64,000 nucleotides of DNA from SMXQ01 sp033720855 (GTDB taxonomy: Bacteria > Pseudomonadota > Alphaproteobacteria > SMXQ01), in NCBI GenBank assembly GCA_033720855.1, contig JAWWBR010000002.1, positions 10,358 through 74,357 on the forward strand, read 5' to 3'. The notes beneath the pieces were generated by a model. The model was not told where the DNA came from. It did not search any database and was given only the letters and a program-made list of their open reading frames with translations. Positions 1 to 9,147 of this stretch are shown here, piece by piece. A program made the position numbers and the translations under genes. Numbering within the stretch: position 1 is the stretch's first letter; each line of letters begins with the position of its first letter.

Positions 1-1326
1 GAGGCGGGAGACGTCGAGATCCCCATAGGCGAGCAGGGTGAGCGTGCGCGGGATCGGCGTCGCCGTCATCACCAGGACATCGGTGCCGCGCCCCTTCTCC
101 GCGAGTTGCAGGCGCTGGGTGACGCCGAAGCGGTGCTGCTCGTCAACCACCGCGAGGGCGAGGTCGGCAAATTTTACGTCCTCTTGGATCAGGGCATGGG
201 TGCCGACGAGGGCATGGGTTTCTCCTGCGGCCAGGGCCTCCAGCAGGCGCCGGCGCGGCGCCCCTTTGTGACGGCCGGTCAGCAAGGCGACCTTTGCGCC
301 GGCAGCCTCGAACAGGGGGGCGACGGCGGAAAAATGTTGGCGCGCGAGAATTTCCGTCGGCGCCATCAAGGCCGCCTGGCGGCCCGCGCCGAAAGCCTCC
401 AACATCGCCAGCGCGGCGACCACCGTCTTGCCGCTGCCGACATCGCCCTGCAGCAGGCGCAGCATGCGAAGGTCCGATCCCATGTCGCCGAGGATCTCTG
501 CGAGAGCCTGCGCCTGCGAGGCGGTTAAGGTGTAGGGAAGAACCGCGCGCGCCGCATCCCCTGCCGTGCCATCGGACCTCGTCGCCCGGCCGCCCTGTCG
601 GCGCATATGCAGGCGCACCAAGGCCATGGCCAACTGGCTCGCCAGCAGCTCGTCATAGGCGAGCCTTTGCCGTTCCGCCGTCAGGGGGTCGAGATCGCTC
701 TCTTCCTGGGGGCGATGGGCGCCGCCGACCGCCGTCTTCCAGTCCGGCCAGCCTTCCCGCGCGCGGTGGGCCGGATCGAGCCATTCTGGAAGGTCGGGCA
801 GCATGGAAAGCGCCGCTGCTACGGCCCGGTTCAGGGTCTTGGGCGACAGCCCCTGGGTCAGGCCATAAACCGGCTCCACCCCGGCCAGGCTGGCGCGCTC
901 CTCGGGTAGGGCGATATGATCGGGATGGGTGATCTGCACCGCACCTCGATAGTGTTCGACCTTGCCGGAAATCACCCGCTCGGCGCCCACCGGCAGGGTC
1001 TTCTCCAGCCAGTCGGGGCGGGCGTGAAAAAACACCAGCTCCACCTCGCCCGTTTCATCGGAACACAGAACCTTGTAGGGCAGACGCCGGTTCGGCGCGG
1101 GCACGTGCTTGTCGACGGTCAGAAGCAGGGTCGCGATCCGTCCCGCCGGCGCATCCTTGACCAGGGGCTGGAAGCTGCGGTCGATGAGACCGGTTGGAAG
1201 ATGCCACAACAAATCGACCACATGAGGGCCGCCGGCCACGTGCTCGATCAGCTTCGCGTTGCGCGGCCCTATCCCAGGCAAGGTGGTGAGGCCCTTGAAG
1301 ACAGGATAAAGAATTTCGGGGCGCAT
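1..1326 (-). CDS. recG: ATP-dependent DNA helicase RecG (partial, C-terminus beyond left edge)
   Basis: The 442 N-terminal residues of RecG are visible. RecG is the superfamily 2 helicase that remodels stalled replication forks and branched recombination intermediates. The N-terminal OB/wedge region is followed by the Walker A motif GDVGSGKT (residues 294-301), the DEQH box (395-398) and motif III TATPIPRT close to the edge. The frame has no stop before base 1, so the protein is truncated by the window and not by mutation. The ATG at 1326 gives the usual N-terminus (MRPEILYPVFKG). The gene is divergent from sdhE-mfd, with 123 bases between the starts. This recG | sdhE-mfd arrangement is familiar in alphaproteobacteria. 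The assignment is secure from the motifs. Confidence 0.97.
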   Translation of the reverse strand, partial: MRPEILYPVFKGLTTLPGIGPRNAKLIEHVAGGPHVVDLLWHLPTGLIDRSFQPLVKDAPAGRIATLLLTVDKHVPAPNRRLPYKVLCSDETGEVELVFFHARPDWLEKTLPVGAERVISGKVEHYRGAVQITHPDHIALPEERASLAGVEPVYGLTQGLSPKTLNRAVAAALSMLPDLPEWLDPAHRAREGWPDWKTAVGGAHRPQEESDLDPLTAERQRLAYDELLASQLAMALVRLHMRRQGGRATRSDGTAGDAARAVLPYTLTASQAQALAEILGDMGSDLRMLRLLQGDVGSGKTVVAALAMLEAFGAGRQAALMAPTEILARQHFSAVAPLFEAAGAKVALLTGRHKGAPRRRLLEALAAGETHALVGTHALIQEDVKFADLALAVVDEQHRFGVTQRLQLAEKGRGTDVLVMTATPIPRTLTLLAYGDLDVSRL

Positions 1327-1449
1327 GGACCGTCGTTTCCAACGAGGGTGGCTGACAGGACCGTCTGGAAGGCTTATATCCTACGCACACCGTCGCGCCC
1401 TGTCACTGGCTGGGGGCGGGGGGTTATTGTGCGTGAAGGATGAACCCCC

Positions 1450-1713
1450 GTGGACGACCTTGTGCTGAGACGCAAACGGCTACTCTACAAGGCCCGGCAC
1501 CGCGGCACTCAGGAGAGCGACCTGGTGCTCGGCGGCTTTGCCGAGCGGCACGTTGGCACCTTCAGCGCGCCTGAACTCGATCAGTTCGAGGCCCTGGTGG
1601 AGCAAGCCGATGCCGAACTGATGGATTGGATCTCGGGCCGCGCTCCGGTGCCCCAAGGGCTTGAGGGATCGGTGTTTCAACTTCTTGTGAATTATAAAAA
1701 CTCTATCATATGA
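1450..1713 (+). CDS. sdhE: FAD assembly factor SdhE
   Basis: An 87-residue protein of the SdhE/DUF339 (YgfY) family, which helps attach FAD covalently to the succinate dehydrogenase flavoprotein subunit in the cytoplasm. The diagnostic RGxxE motif is present as RGTQE (residues 18-22), followed by a small acidic helical domain of the usual length. Its stop codon overlaps the ATG at 1710 that opens mfd (ATGA), so the two are translationally coupled. It is divergent from recG. Pairing with mfd is common in Rhodospirillales-type genomes and does not imply a shared function. Confidence 0.92.
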   Translation: MDDLVLRRKRLLYKARHRGTQESDLVLGGFAERHVGTFSAPELDQFEALVEQADAELMDWISGRAPVPQGLEGSVFQLLVNYKNSII

Positions 1714-4700
1714 CACTGCAAAATAAAGATTTTAAGGCATCGCCGATGAGCGATATTCTGATTGCGGCTGCGCCTGGACCGACCGACTGTTTTTGGCTGG
1801 CCGAACGGTTTCGCCGGGGCGATCTCAAGACCCTGCTTCACGTCGCGGTCGACGACCGCGCCCTGGAGCGAACCGCGGGCGCCCTCGGCACCCTGGTTCC
1901 GGGCATTGAAATCCTGCGCTTTCCGGCATGGGACTGTCTGCCCTACGACAGGGTCGGGCCCAACGGCGCGATCGCGGCCCGGCGCATCGAAACCTTGTGG
2001 ACCCTGGCCCAGCGGCTCGACGGCGACGATACGCCCGATACGGGGCCCCGCGTGGTGCTGACCACGGTCAATGGTTTGGTGCAGAAAGTCCCGTTGCCCT
2101 CGGCTTTCCAGGACGTCGCCTTCACCGTCGCGGCGGGGGCTCCCTTCGATGTCGACGAATTTCTCGCCTATGCCGCACGCAACGGCTACATGCGCACGGA
2201 AACGGTGATGGAACCAGGCGAATTCGCCATTCGTGGCGGGATCGTCGACCTGTTCCCCTCGGCCCACGCCCAGCCGGTTCGCCTCGATCTATTTGGCGAG
2301 GAGATCGAGCAGATCCGCCCCTTCGACCCGGTCTCGCAAATGACGAAAGGGGATGCCGAGACTGGCAGCATCATCCTCAAGCCGATGAGCGAGGTGGTCC
2401 TGACCGAGGACAGCATCAATCGCTTCAGGCGCGGTTACCGCCAACAATTCGGCGCCGCCAGGGAGGGCGATCTTCTTTATGGCGCCATATCCGAGGGCCG
2501 ACGTATCGCCGGCATGGAACACTGGCTTCCACTGTTCCACGAAGGTATGGGGAGCCTTCTTGACTTCCTGCCGGAAGTGACGGTGAGCCTCGGCGCCGGT
2601 GTGGAGGATGGCCGGAATTTACGTCTCGAGCAGATCGAGGATTACTACGCCGCACGCCGAGACCTGGGTGCCGCCCATGGCGATAGCGGCGGCGAGATTT
2701 ACAATCCGCTGCCCCCGGACCAGCTGTATCTCACTGGCTCGGCCTGGACCAAGGCCCTTTCCGATCACCGGCTCCTAACATTCGATGCCTTCTCACGGCC
2801 CTCGGGCGCCCCTGGGGTGGTCGATGCCGGCGCCCGACTGATGGCCAGTTTCGCAACCGCGGCCCGCAGCGAACAGGGCAACCCGTTCGACCTCGCCGTC
2901 GCTTTCGCAAGGGCACAGGCCCGCGCCGGCGCGCGCGTCATCTTTGCCTGCGCCAGTGCCGGCAGCATGAGCCGCATCCATCGGCTTTGTGTCGAGCACG
3001 GGCTGCGTGAGATCGCGCCCTGCGCGAATTGGTACGAGGTCGAGGCGCTGGACCCCGCCGTGCCCGCGATCCTGGAGCTCGATCTGCAACAGGGGATTAC
3101 CGCGCCCGGTCTCGCGGTCATCGCCGAGCCCGATATCCTCGGCCAGAAATTGACCCGGCCGCGGCGGCGCGGACGCTCGGCGGAGGCGTTCGCCGCCGAA
3201 CTTTCGAGCCTGGAAGAGGGCGACCTGGTGGTTCACGTGGATCATGGCGTCGGTCGCTACGAGGGGCTCGAAACCCTTGAGGTGCCGAGCGCACAAGGCG
3301 GGCGCACCGCCGCCCATGACTGTCTGCGTCTGACATACGGGGGCGGGGACAAGCTCTACGTGCCGGTGGAAAACATCGATGTCCTGAGCCGCTACGGCGA
3401 GGACCAGGGGACGGTGGCGCTCGACCGGCTCGGCGGCGCCGCATGGCAGGCAAAGAAATCGCGCCTGCGTAAACGTATTCGCGAGATGGCCGAAGAGCTG
3501 TTGAAGGTCGCCGCCCAGCGCATGCTGGCCCGCGCCCGGCCCATGACGGCCGGCGGCAGCGAATACGAGGAATTCTGCGCGCGCTTTCCCTATGAAGAAA
3601 CCGAAGACCAGCAGAGCGCCATCGCCGAAACCCTTGCCGACCTGGCCGGGGACCGGCCGATGGACCGGTTGATCTGCGGCGACGTGGGCTTCGGCAAGAC
3701 CGAGGTTGCGCTGCGGGCGGCCTTCGCCACCGTCATGTCGGGACGCCAGGTGGCGGTGGTGGTGCCGACGACCCTTCTCGCACGACAGCATTTGGAGGTC
3801 TTTACCCAGCGATTCCAGGGCTTACCCGTCGAGATCGCCCAATTGTCACGCCTGGTGACGGCGGCGGAAGCGGCCCGCATCAAGGAAGGCTTGAGCGCGG
3901 GCCGGATCGACATCGTCATCGGCACTCATGCCCTGCTCGCCGAATCGGTCAAATTCCACGACCTCGGTCTTCTCGTGGTCGACGAGGAGCAACACTTCGG
4001 TGTTGCCCATAAGGAGCGCCTCAAGCGTTTGCGAACCAACGTCCACGTTCTCACCCTGACGGCGACGCCGATCCCGCGCACCCTGCAGCTGGCGCTGACG
4101 GGGGTCAAGGACATGAGCATCATCGCCACTCCGCCGGTGGACAGGCTGGCCGTCCGCACCTTCGTATTGCCCTACGATCCGCTGGTGGTGCGCGAGGCGA
4201 TCAAGCGCGAGATCCATCGCGGCGGTCAGTGCTTCTACGTCTGCCCGCGGATCAGCGACCTCGCCGCCGTCACCGCGCAGATCGGCGATATCGTTCCCGA
4301 CGCCCGCCTGCGCTCGGTCCATGGCCGGATGTCGGCGGGTGACATCGAACGAACCATGGAGGATTTCTTCGAGGGAGCCTTCGATATCCTGGTATCGACC
4401 AATATCATCGAATCCGGGCTCGACCTTCCCAACGTCAACACCATCGTCATCCACCGGGCCGACATGTTCGGCCTGGGCCAGCTCTACCAGCTGCGCGGCC
4501 GGGTGGGGCGCTCCCGGGTACGCGCCTATGCCTACCTGACCCTGCCGCCCCGGCGCATCCTCACTCCCGGCGCCGCAAAGCGGCTCGAGGTGATGCAGAC
4601 CCTCGACAGCCTTGGAGCCGGTTTCACCCTGGCGAGCCACGACCTCGACATTCGCGGCGCGGGCAACCTTTTGGGGGACGAACAATCCGGCCATATCCGC

Positions 4701-5255
4701 GAGGTCGGGGTGGAGCTTTACCAGCACATGCTCGAAGAGACCGTGGCCGAACTGAAGGGCGGCGCACCGGTCGAGGACGAATGGTCGCCACAGGTGAACG
4801 TCGACATTCCGGTTCTGATCCCGGAGTCCTATGTCGCCGATCTCGGCCTCAGGCTGAGCCTCTATCGCCGCATTGCCGGGTTGGTGACCCGCGATCAGGT
4901 GGAGGGTTTCGCGGCGGAATTGATCGACCGCTTCGGGCCCCTGCCGCGGGAGGTGGAGAACCTTCTCTCCGTCGTCACCCTGAAGCAGGGTTGCCGCGCC
5001 GCCGGCATCGAGAAGGTGGAGGCGGGCCAACGCGGGTGCCTGATTTCGTTCCGGGGCGACAACTTCGCCAACCCCGATGCGCTGATTGCCGCCATTGCCG
5101 GCAAGCCCGACAGTCTGCGCCTCAGGCCCGACCATACCCTGGTCATCAAGGCCGATTGGCCGACCCCCGAAAGGCAGATTGAGGGACTGGCGCAGCAGTT
5201 GGAGGTCCTTGGACGGATGGCCGGGGCCGGAGGGGAGGCCGCGTCGGTCGGCTAG
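1710..5255 (+). CDS. mfd: Transcription-repair coupling factor Mfd
   Basis: An 1181-residue Mfd, the usual length. It displaces RNA polymerase stalled at lesions and recruits UvrA. Visible in order are an N-terminal UvrB-like module, the RNA-polymerase interaction domain starting near residue 505 (HVDHGVGRYEG), the RecG-like translocase with Walker A GDVGFGKT (657-664), the DEEQ box (758-761) and motif III TATPIPRT, then the C-terminal UvrA-masking domain. The first ATG overlaps the sdhE stop; an internal ATG at 1746 (MSDILIAAAPG) is an equally reasonable start. The 3' end overlaps the convergent DsbA-family gene by four bases (CTAG). Confidence 0.98.
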   Translation: MTLQNKDFKASPMSDILIAAAPGPTDCFWLAERFRRGDLKTLLHVAVDDRALERTAGALGTLVPGIEILRFPAWDCLPYDRVGPNGAIAARRIETLWTLAQRLDGDDTPDTGPRVVLTTVNGLVQKVPLPSAFQDVAFTVAAGAPFDVDEFLAYAARNGYMRTETVMEPGEFAIRGGIVDLFPSAHAQPVRLDLFGEEIEQIRPFDPVSQMTKGDAETGSIILKPMSEVVLTEDSINRFRRGYRQQFGAAREGDLLYGAISEGRRIAGMEHWLPLFHEGMGSLLDFLPEVTVSLGAGVEDGRNLRLEQIEDYYAARRDLGAAHGDSGGEIYNPLPPDQLYLTGSAWTKALSDHRLLTFDAFSRPSGAPGVVDAGARLMASFATAARSEQGNPFDLAVAFARAQARAGARVIFACASAGSMSRIHRLCVEHGLREIAPCANWYEVEALDPAVPAILELDLQQGITAPGLAVIAEPDILGQKLTRPRRRGRSAEAFAAELSSLEEGDLVVHVDHGVGRYEGLETLEVPSAQGGRTAAHDCLRLTYGGGDKLYVPVENIDVLSRYGEDQGTVALDRLGGAAWQAKKSRLRKRIREMAEELLKVAAQRMLARARPMTAGGSEYEEFCARFPYEETEDQQSAIAETLADLAGDRPMDRLICGDVGFGKTEVALRAAFATVMSGRQVAVVVPTTLLARQHLEVFTQRFQGLPVEIAQLSRLVTAAEAARIKEGLSAGRIDIVIGTHALLAESVKFHDLGLLVVDEEQHFGVAHKERLKRLRTNVHVLTLTATPIPRTLQLALTGVKDMSIIATPPVDRLAVRTFVLPYDPLVVREAIKREIHRGGQCFYVCPRISDLAAVTAQIGDIVPDARLRSVHGRMSAGDIERTMEDFFEGAFDILVSTNIIESGLDLPNVNTIVIHRADMFGLGQLYQLRGRVGRSRVRAYAYLTLPPRRILTPGAAKRLEVMQTLDSLGAGFTLASHDLDIRGAGNLLGDEQSGHIREVGVELYQHMLEETVAELKGGAPVEDEWSPQVNVDIPVLIPESYVADLGLRLSLYRRIAGLVTRDQVEGFAAELIDRFGPLPREVENLLSVVTLKQGCRAAGIEKVEAGQRGCLISFRGDNFANPDALIAAIAGKPDSLRLRPDHTLVIKADWPTPERQIEGLAQQLEVLGRMAGAGGEAASVG

Positions 5256-5941
5256 GGGACACTCTCGGCGGCGAGTTCCAAGGCCCGAACGATGGCTTCG
5301 GGCGCCACCGCACCGGCAAGGGAGTAGCGCCCATCGATCAAAAAGAAAGGGACCCCGGTGATGCCGCGCTGCCGCGCAGCGGCGTCCTCGGCACGCAGGG
5401 CATCCGCCCCATCGCCGCTTAGACAGCTCGCGACACTATCGGCATCGAGGCCGATATCGGCCGCCAGCTTCGTCAAGACCTCTCGATCGCCTATATCGCG
5501 CCCCTGGGTGAAATACGCCGCGAAAAGACGCTCCACCGCGATCGATGCAAGGCCGGCGGCCTGCGCCTGCCGAATCAACCCATGAGCCATCAGGGTATTG
5601 GGTGTGCGACGGATACGATCGAACGCGAAATCGATGCCTTCGCCGCGCCCCTCCCGTCCGATCACCCTGTAAACCTCGGCCGCGCGCTCGGCGCTCCCGA
5701 ACTTGGCGGCAAGATAGGCGGACCGATCCATGCCCCCGGCCGCCATATTGGGGTTTAACTGAAAGACTCGCCAGCGGACGCGGGCTCGCCTCTCCGGGGT
5801 CGCCTCCGCCATTCGCGCCAACGCGCGGTCGAGGCGGCGTTTGCCGATCATGCACCATGGGCAAATGGGGTCGGAAAACACATCTATGACGGGTGGGTGC
5901 AAATGCGCTGTCCTCGATCGTTCACCCGAATCCGATAGCAT
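5252..5941 (-). CDS. DsbA family oxidoreductase, FrnE type
   Basis: A 229-residue thioredoxin-fold protein of the DsbA/FrnE branch. The active site CPWC lies at residues 27-30 in the context DVFSDPICPWC, followed by the IGKRRLDRAL helix typical of FrnE. The cis-proline region is GVPFF. No signal peptide is present, so it should act in the cytoplasm, where FrnE-like proteins are thiol-disulfide oxidoreductases. 2-Hydroxychromene-2-carboxylate isomerases share the fold but usually lack the CxxC pair. Convergent with mfd (four-base overlap). The first 17 residues before the conserved domain look non-essential, so the true start could be later. Confidence 0.88.
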   Translation of the reverse strand: MLSDSGERSRTAHLHPPVIDVFSDPICPWCMIGKRRLDRALARMAEATPERRARVRWRVFQLNPNMAAGGMDRSAYLAAKFGSAERAAEVYRVIGREGRGEGIDFAFDRIRRTPNTLMAHGLIRQAQAAGLASIAVERLFAAYFTQGRDIGDREVLTKLAADIGLDADSVASCLSGDGADALRAEDAAARQRGITGVPFFLIDGRYSLAGAVAPEAIVRALELAAESVP

Positions 5942-6041
5942 GCCTGCATGCGTCTTGTGAATGGCCCGCAGGGAAGATTGGGCAAGAAGGTTTTATATCC
6001 GGAAAATCATAGTCCGTTGCCTACAGCGGAGAGGAGGCAAT

Positions 6042-6485
6042 CTAGACCATGAATTCGCGCCGCGTCAGGGGGAGGGCGAAGGGCTGACTTGAGTTCGCAA
6101 ACCTTACCAGATGTGCCGGACAGCGGCGGCAGTCGCTGGCACCGAACCCTGCGATCGGCACCTCCGCCCCGGAAACTGCGGAAAAACGCGAGAACAAGCC
6201 GCATTCATCTCCTCCCGGCGCAACGATCACTGCAGCAATCCGTCCCGCCCGCGTTAGGCGATCGACATGCCAGCGCAAGGCTTTTTCTCGCCTCAGATGC
6301 CGCCCGACCCGGCCGGCGATGCCGCCCGGCCCATTGGCGCTGCCGCAATAGAGATAGAGCCCAGGGGCGAGCACACGGCCGCGGCGCCCGATACGCACCG
6401 CCACCGCGCTCTCGGAGTCGATGAGGAGCCCGTACGCGCCGCGGTCCGAGGGCAGGGTGATGTCAGTGTCAGCGTCCGTGATCAT
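6042..6485 (-). CDS. DUF123 / GIY-YIG-like domain protein
   Basis: A 147-residue protein with the full DUF123 signature: YGLLI, VRIGRRG, the GLYLYCGSANGPGG block, WHVDRLT, PGGDECGLF and a C-terminal DCRRCPAHL. DUF123 is related to GIY-YIG nucleases and is often fused or linked to endonuclease III, but its biochemical role is not established. The start chosen is the ATG at 6485; the frame stays open to a GTG at 6584, which would add 33 residues unlike the family. No strong ribosome binding site precedes either start. It is separated from the neighbouring minus-strand DsbA-family gene by 100 bases with no visible feature. Confidence 0.85.
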   Translation of the reverse strand: MITDADTDITLPSDRGAYGLLIDSESAVAVRIGRRGRVLAPGLYLYCGSANGPGGIAGRVGRHLRREKALRWHVDRLTRAGRIAAVIVAPGGDECGLFSRFSAVSGAEVPIAGFGASDCRRCPAHLVRFANSSQPFALPLTRREFMV

Positions 6486-6635
6486 GGCCCCGTCGCCGGC
6501 CCCCGCCCACGACGAGGCGAGCGGCTTGCGCCAAACTGACGTATGGTTATTGTTGCGCCAGGCGTCATGCGCGTACCCTAACACCGTTAACCGCAGCCGG
6601 CACCGTTCGGCAATTGATGACAGAGGGCCTTATCA

Positions 6636-9113
6636 TTGAACACCGATCGCTTTGCAACTGTTGCGTATGGTCTGGCCCTGCTCGGAATCCTGCTGTTGCC
6701 ATCGGCCGGTGCGGCCCTGGCGCAGGAGGACGTGCTTAACCCCGAGGTTCGCTACGATGTTCTTCGCCATCAGTTGAGCATGGCGATTCGCGCCAAGAAG
6801 CCTCGCGAAACCATCGACATCATCGCCAAACTGCGAAAATCGCCTCTCGGCATCAGTGGCGAGATCTTGTTCTATGAAGGTCACGCCTATTATCAGCTGA
6901 AGGAGTGGACGAATGCCTACCGCTCCCTCGTTGCCTACCTCAACACGGTTGGCCGCAAAGGCCGAAACTACAAGGTGGCGATCGGATTGTTTGTCGAGGC
7001 CGAGCGCGCGATCAAGTCCCGAAAACGCGAATCGGAAGCATCGGCGCGGGCCGAGCGCAGCTGGTCCTTGGCGGCGTCGGCGTACGACCGTCTCAAGCCG
7101 CAACGCGACGCCTGGCGGGAAAAGGTCGTGACCTTCGGCGGGCCCCGCAACGATTCCGCCTGGGTCATGGCGCGCAGGGCCGATGGGGGATTTCTGGTGG
7201 GCGGAACCTTCGAACAAAAGGCGGACAAGAAGACACGGCAAAAAGCCAGCCGCAGCATGGGGCTGATGGCCTTGACCAAAAGCGGGCGCATGGCCTGGAA
7301 CCGGATTCCCCTCGGCCCCGCAGAAGACGGCGCCATCAAGTCGCTGACGGCGCTGCCCGACGACGGCTTTCTGATCGGCGGCATTCACCGGGGCTTCCAG
7401 ATCGCCGCCCGCATGGATCGCAACGCCGTTCCCATCCGCAATCACGACGGCAAGCCCTGGGTCAGCCCCCTGGCAAAAGCCAAAGACGGCTCGATCGCGG
7501 AGGTCGTAAGGCTTGCCAACGGCGACGTGCTGGCGATCGGATCGGAGCGCGTCACCAAAGACGGCAAGAGTCCCCGGCTACCCTTCGTGGTTCGGCTGTC
7601 CAAAGACGGAAAGCCTTTGGGCAAGACCGTCTTTACCGGAGATGCGGCGCGGTTCTGGCACGACATTACCGCCGCCGTGAGGATGGAAGGCGGCGACATC
7701 CTCGCCGTCGGCACGACCCGCCCGCAAGCCGCCTGGGACACCCGGTCGGGCCTAGGCTATCTGTTGCGCGTCACCGAAGATGCCAAGATGGTTTGGGCGC
7801 GGAGGGTGCCGGCCCGCGGTCAAGGCGAGATCCAATTTTCCGGCGTGGCTCGCGCCAAAGACGGCGGCCTTTTGGCCGTGGGACAAGAGGGCAAGCGCCT
7901 GCTGTTGTTCAAGGCTTCCGCTGCAGGCGAAGAGGAATGGCGCAAGACGCTCGCCTATCGCAGCCCCATGCCCGCCGGGGCAGGCGATCTTTGTGCGGTC
8001 TCCGACCTGATCCCGCAGCTGAAGAAATCCAGCAAGTTCCTCGACCGCCCGCTGCCGACGGCGGACCGGATCGCGGCGGTGCGCGGCCTGGCCTGTCCCC
8101 AAGGCGCGCCACTCGCATCGGCGACCGGCATAATCCGTCACCAGGATGGTTTTCTCGTCCTCGGCCTTCAGGCGCCGGGCCCAGGGGAAAAGGTCGATAT
8201 CCGGCTAATCGCTTTGGACCACGCGGGTACTATCCAGTGGGACAAAGTCTATGGCCATGACGGTTTCGATATTGCCACCAGCGCCCTGCCCACCGAAGAC
8301 GGCGGCGCCATCATTGCCGGGGCGACCGATTCCATCGGCGCCGGCGGGCGTGACATCCTGATCTTCAAGGTCGACAAGGATGGCAACTTTGCGAACTGGT
8401 CGGCCCTCGGCCCACCGGCCGGGCCGAAGCCGGCAACCGCCGCCAAGTCGCCCGCCGAAACGGCCGTCCCATCATCACCGAAACCCAAACCCGGGGCCGC
8501 CGCAACGCCGGAGGAGGGTAAGCCGAAGGATACAGACGCCAAGCAGGCCGCGCCATTGGCACCCGAGGCGGAGGCCGAGGCTGTTGCAACTCCGGAGGAG
8601 GGTAAGCCGGAGGATACAGACGCCAAGCAGGCCGCGCCATCGGCGCCCGAGGCGGAGGCCGAGGCTGTTGCAACTCCGGAGGAGGGTAAGCCAGAGGATA
8701 CAGACGCCAAGCAGGCTGGTTCCGGCGCGCCGCCTCGGCCCGAACCGGAAGCTCGAGCCGAGCCGGAAGCGGAAACGGAGGACGATGGCGCCCCCAAACC
8801 GGACGCGCCGGAGGCATCGGCTTCGCCCAAAGCGGTGATCGAGGACCCGGAGGCGACACCGGCCGCTGAAGACCCCGGCACCCCGAAAAAGGCGGATGCG
8901 GGCGCCGGGGACGAGTCGCTGGGGACGCCGAAGACGCAAGGGCAGGGCGCCTCTCCGCCCGGGGCTTCGCAAAACAGCGACGAGCCGCCCGCAACCTCGT
9001 TCCGCTCGATCTTCGGCTCCATCTTCGGCGGATCGGAGGAAGAGAAATCAGCCCCCACGGATCAGTCCGGCGACGGAGACAAGACGCCGCCGGCTTCCGG
9101 CGAGACGGAATAA
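6636..9113 (+). CDS. Secreted protein with propeller-like repeats and repetitive acidic Pro/Glu tail, function unknown
   Basis: An 825-residue protein I cannot name. The start is a TTG: an in-frame stop at 6618 excludes anything further upstream, and later ATGs would remove the clear signal peptide (hydrophobic residues 9-29, probable cleavage after ALA at 29). Residues 30-170 are helical and TPR-like. Residues 170-590 carry repeated blade-like segments with the pattern DGGFLVGG / DGFLIGGI / DGGLLAVGQ / DGGAIIAGA, which suggests a beta-propeller. Residues about 590-825 are low-complexity Pro/Glu/Ala, with three 28-residue repeats at about 623-695. It probably resides in the periplasm or at the cell surface. 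It is convergent with the phytase-like gene, 34 bases away. Confidence 0.72.
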   Translation: MNTDRFATVAYGLALLGILLLPSAGAALAQEDVLNPEVRYDVLRHQLSMAIRAKKPRETIDIIAKLRKSPLGISGEILFYEGHAYYQLKEWTNAYRSLVAYLNTVGRKGRNYKVAIGLFVEAERAIKSRKRESEASARAERSWSLAASAYDRLKPQRDAWREKVVTFGGPRNDSAWVMARRADGGFLVGGTFEQKADKKTRQKASRSMGLMALTKSGRMAWNRIPLGPAEDGAIKSLTALPDDGFLIGGIHRGFQIAARMDRNAVPIRNHDGKPWVSPLAKAKDGSIAEVVRLANGDVLAIGSERVTKDGKSPRLPFVVRLSKDGKPLGKTVFTGDAARFWHDITAAVRMEGGDILAVGTTRPQAAWDTRSGLGYLLRVTEDAKMVWARRVPARGQGEIQFSGVARAKDGGLLAVGQEGKRLLLFKASAAGEEEWRKTLAYRSPMPAGAGDLCAVSDLIPQLKKSSKFLDRPLPTADRIAAVRGLACPQGAPLASATGIIRHQDGFLVLGLQAPGPGEKVDIRLIALDHAGTIQWDKVYGHDGFDIATSALPTEDGGAIIAGATDSIGAGGRDILIFKVDKDGNFANWSALGPPAGPKPATAAKSPAETAVPSSPKPKPGAAATPEEGKPKDTDAKQAAPLAPEAEAEAVATPEEGKPEDTDAKQAAPSAPEAEAEAVATPEEGKPEDTDAKQAGSGAPPRPEPEARAEPEAETEDDGAPKPDAPEASASPKAVIEDPEATPAAEDPGTPKKADAGAGDESLGTPKTQGQGASPPGASQNSDEPPATSFRSIFGSIFGGSEEEKSAPTDQSGDGDKTPPASGETE
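8506..8721 (+). repeat. 84-bp tandem repeat inside the secreted-protein gene
   Basis: Two full copies and a partial third copy of an 84-base unit encode 28 residues beginning TPEEGKP and containing DTDAKQAAP. The landmark gaggagggta recurs at 8511, 8595 and 8679, exactly 84 bases apart. Copies are nearly identical at DNA level, indicating recent duplication or gene conversion. The unit is a multiple of three, so copy number can change without breaking the frame. Confidence 0.9.
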
Positions 9114-9147
9114 CCGATCGGCCGCCGGCCGAAAAAGCGAAGAAGAC

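Noticed and set aside
3846..5135. Minus-strand open frame of 429 residues inside mfd
   Set aside because: Antisense shadow of the Mfd translocase and C-terminal domains, with no recognisable motifs.
8506..8721. CRISPR-like array
   Set aside because: The repeats are contiguous, coding and in frame, with no unique spacers.
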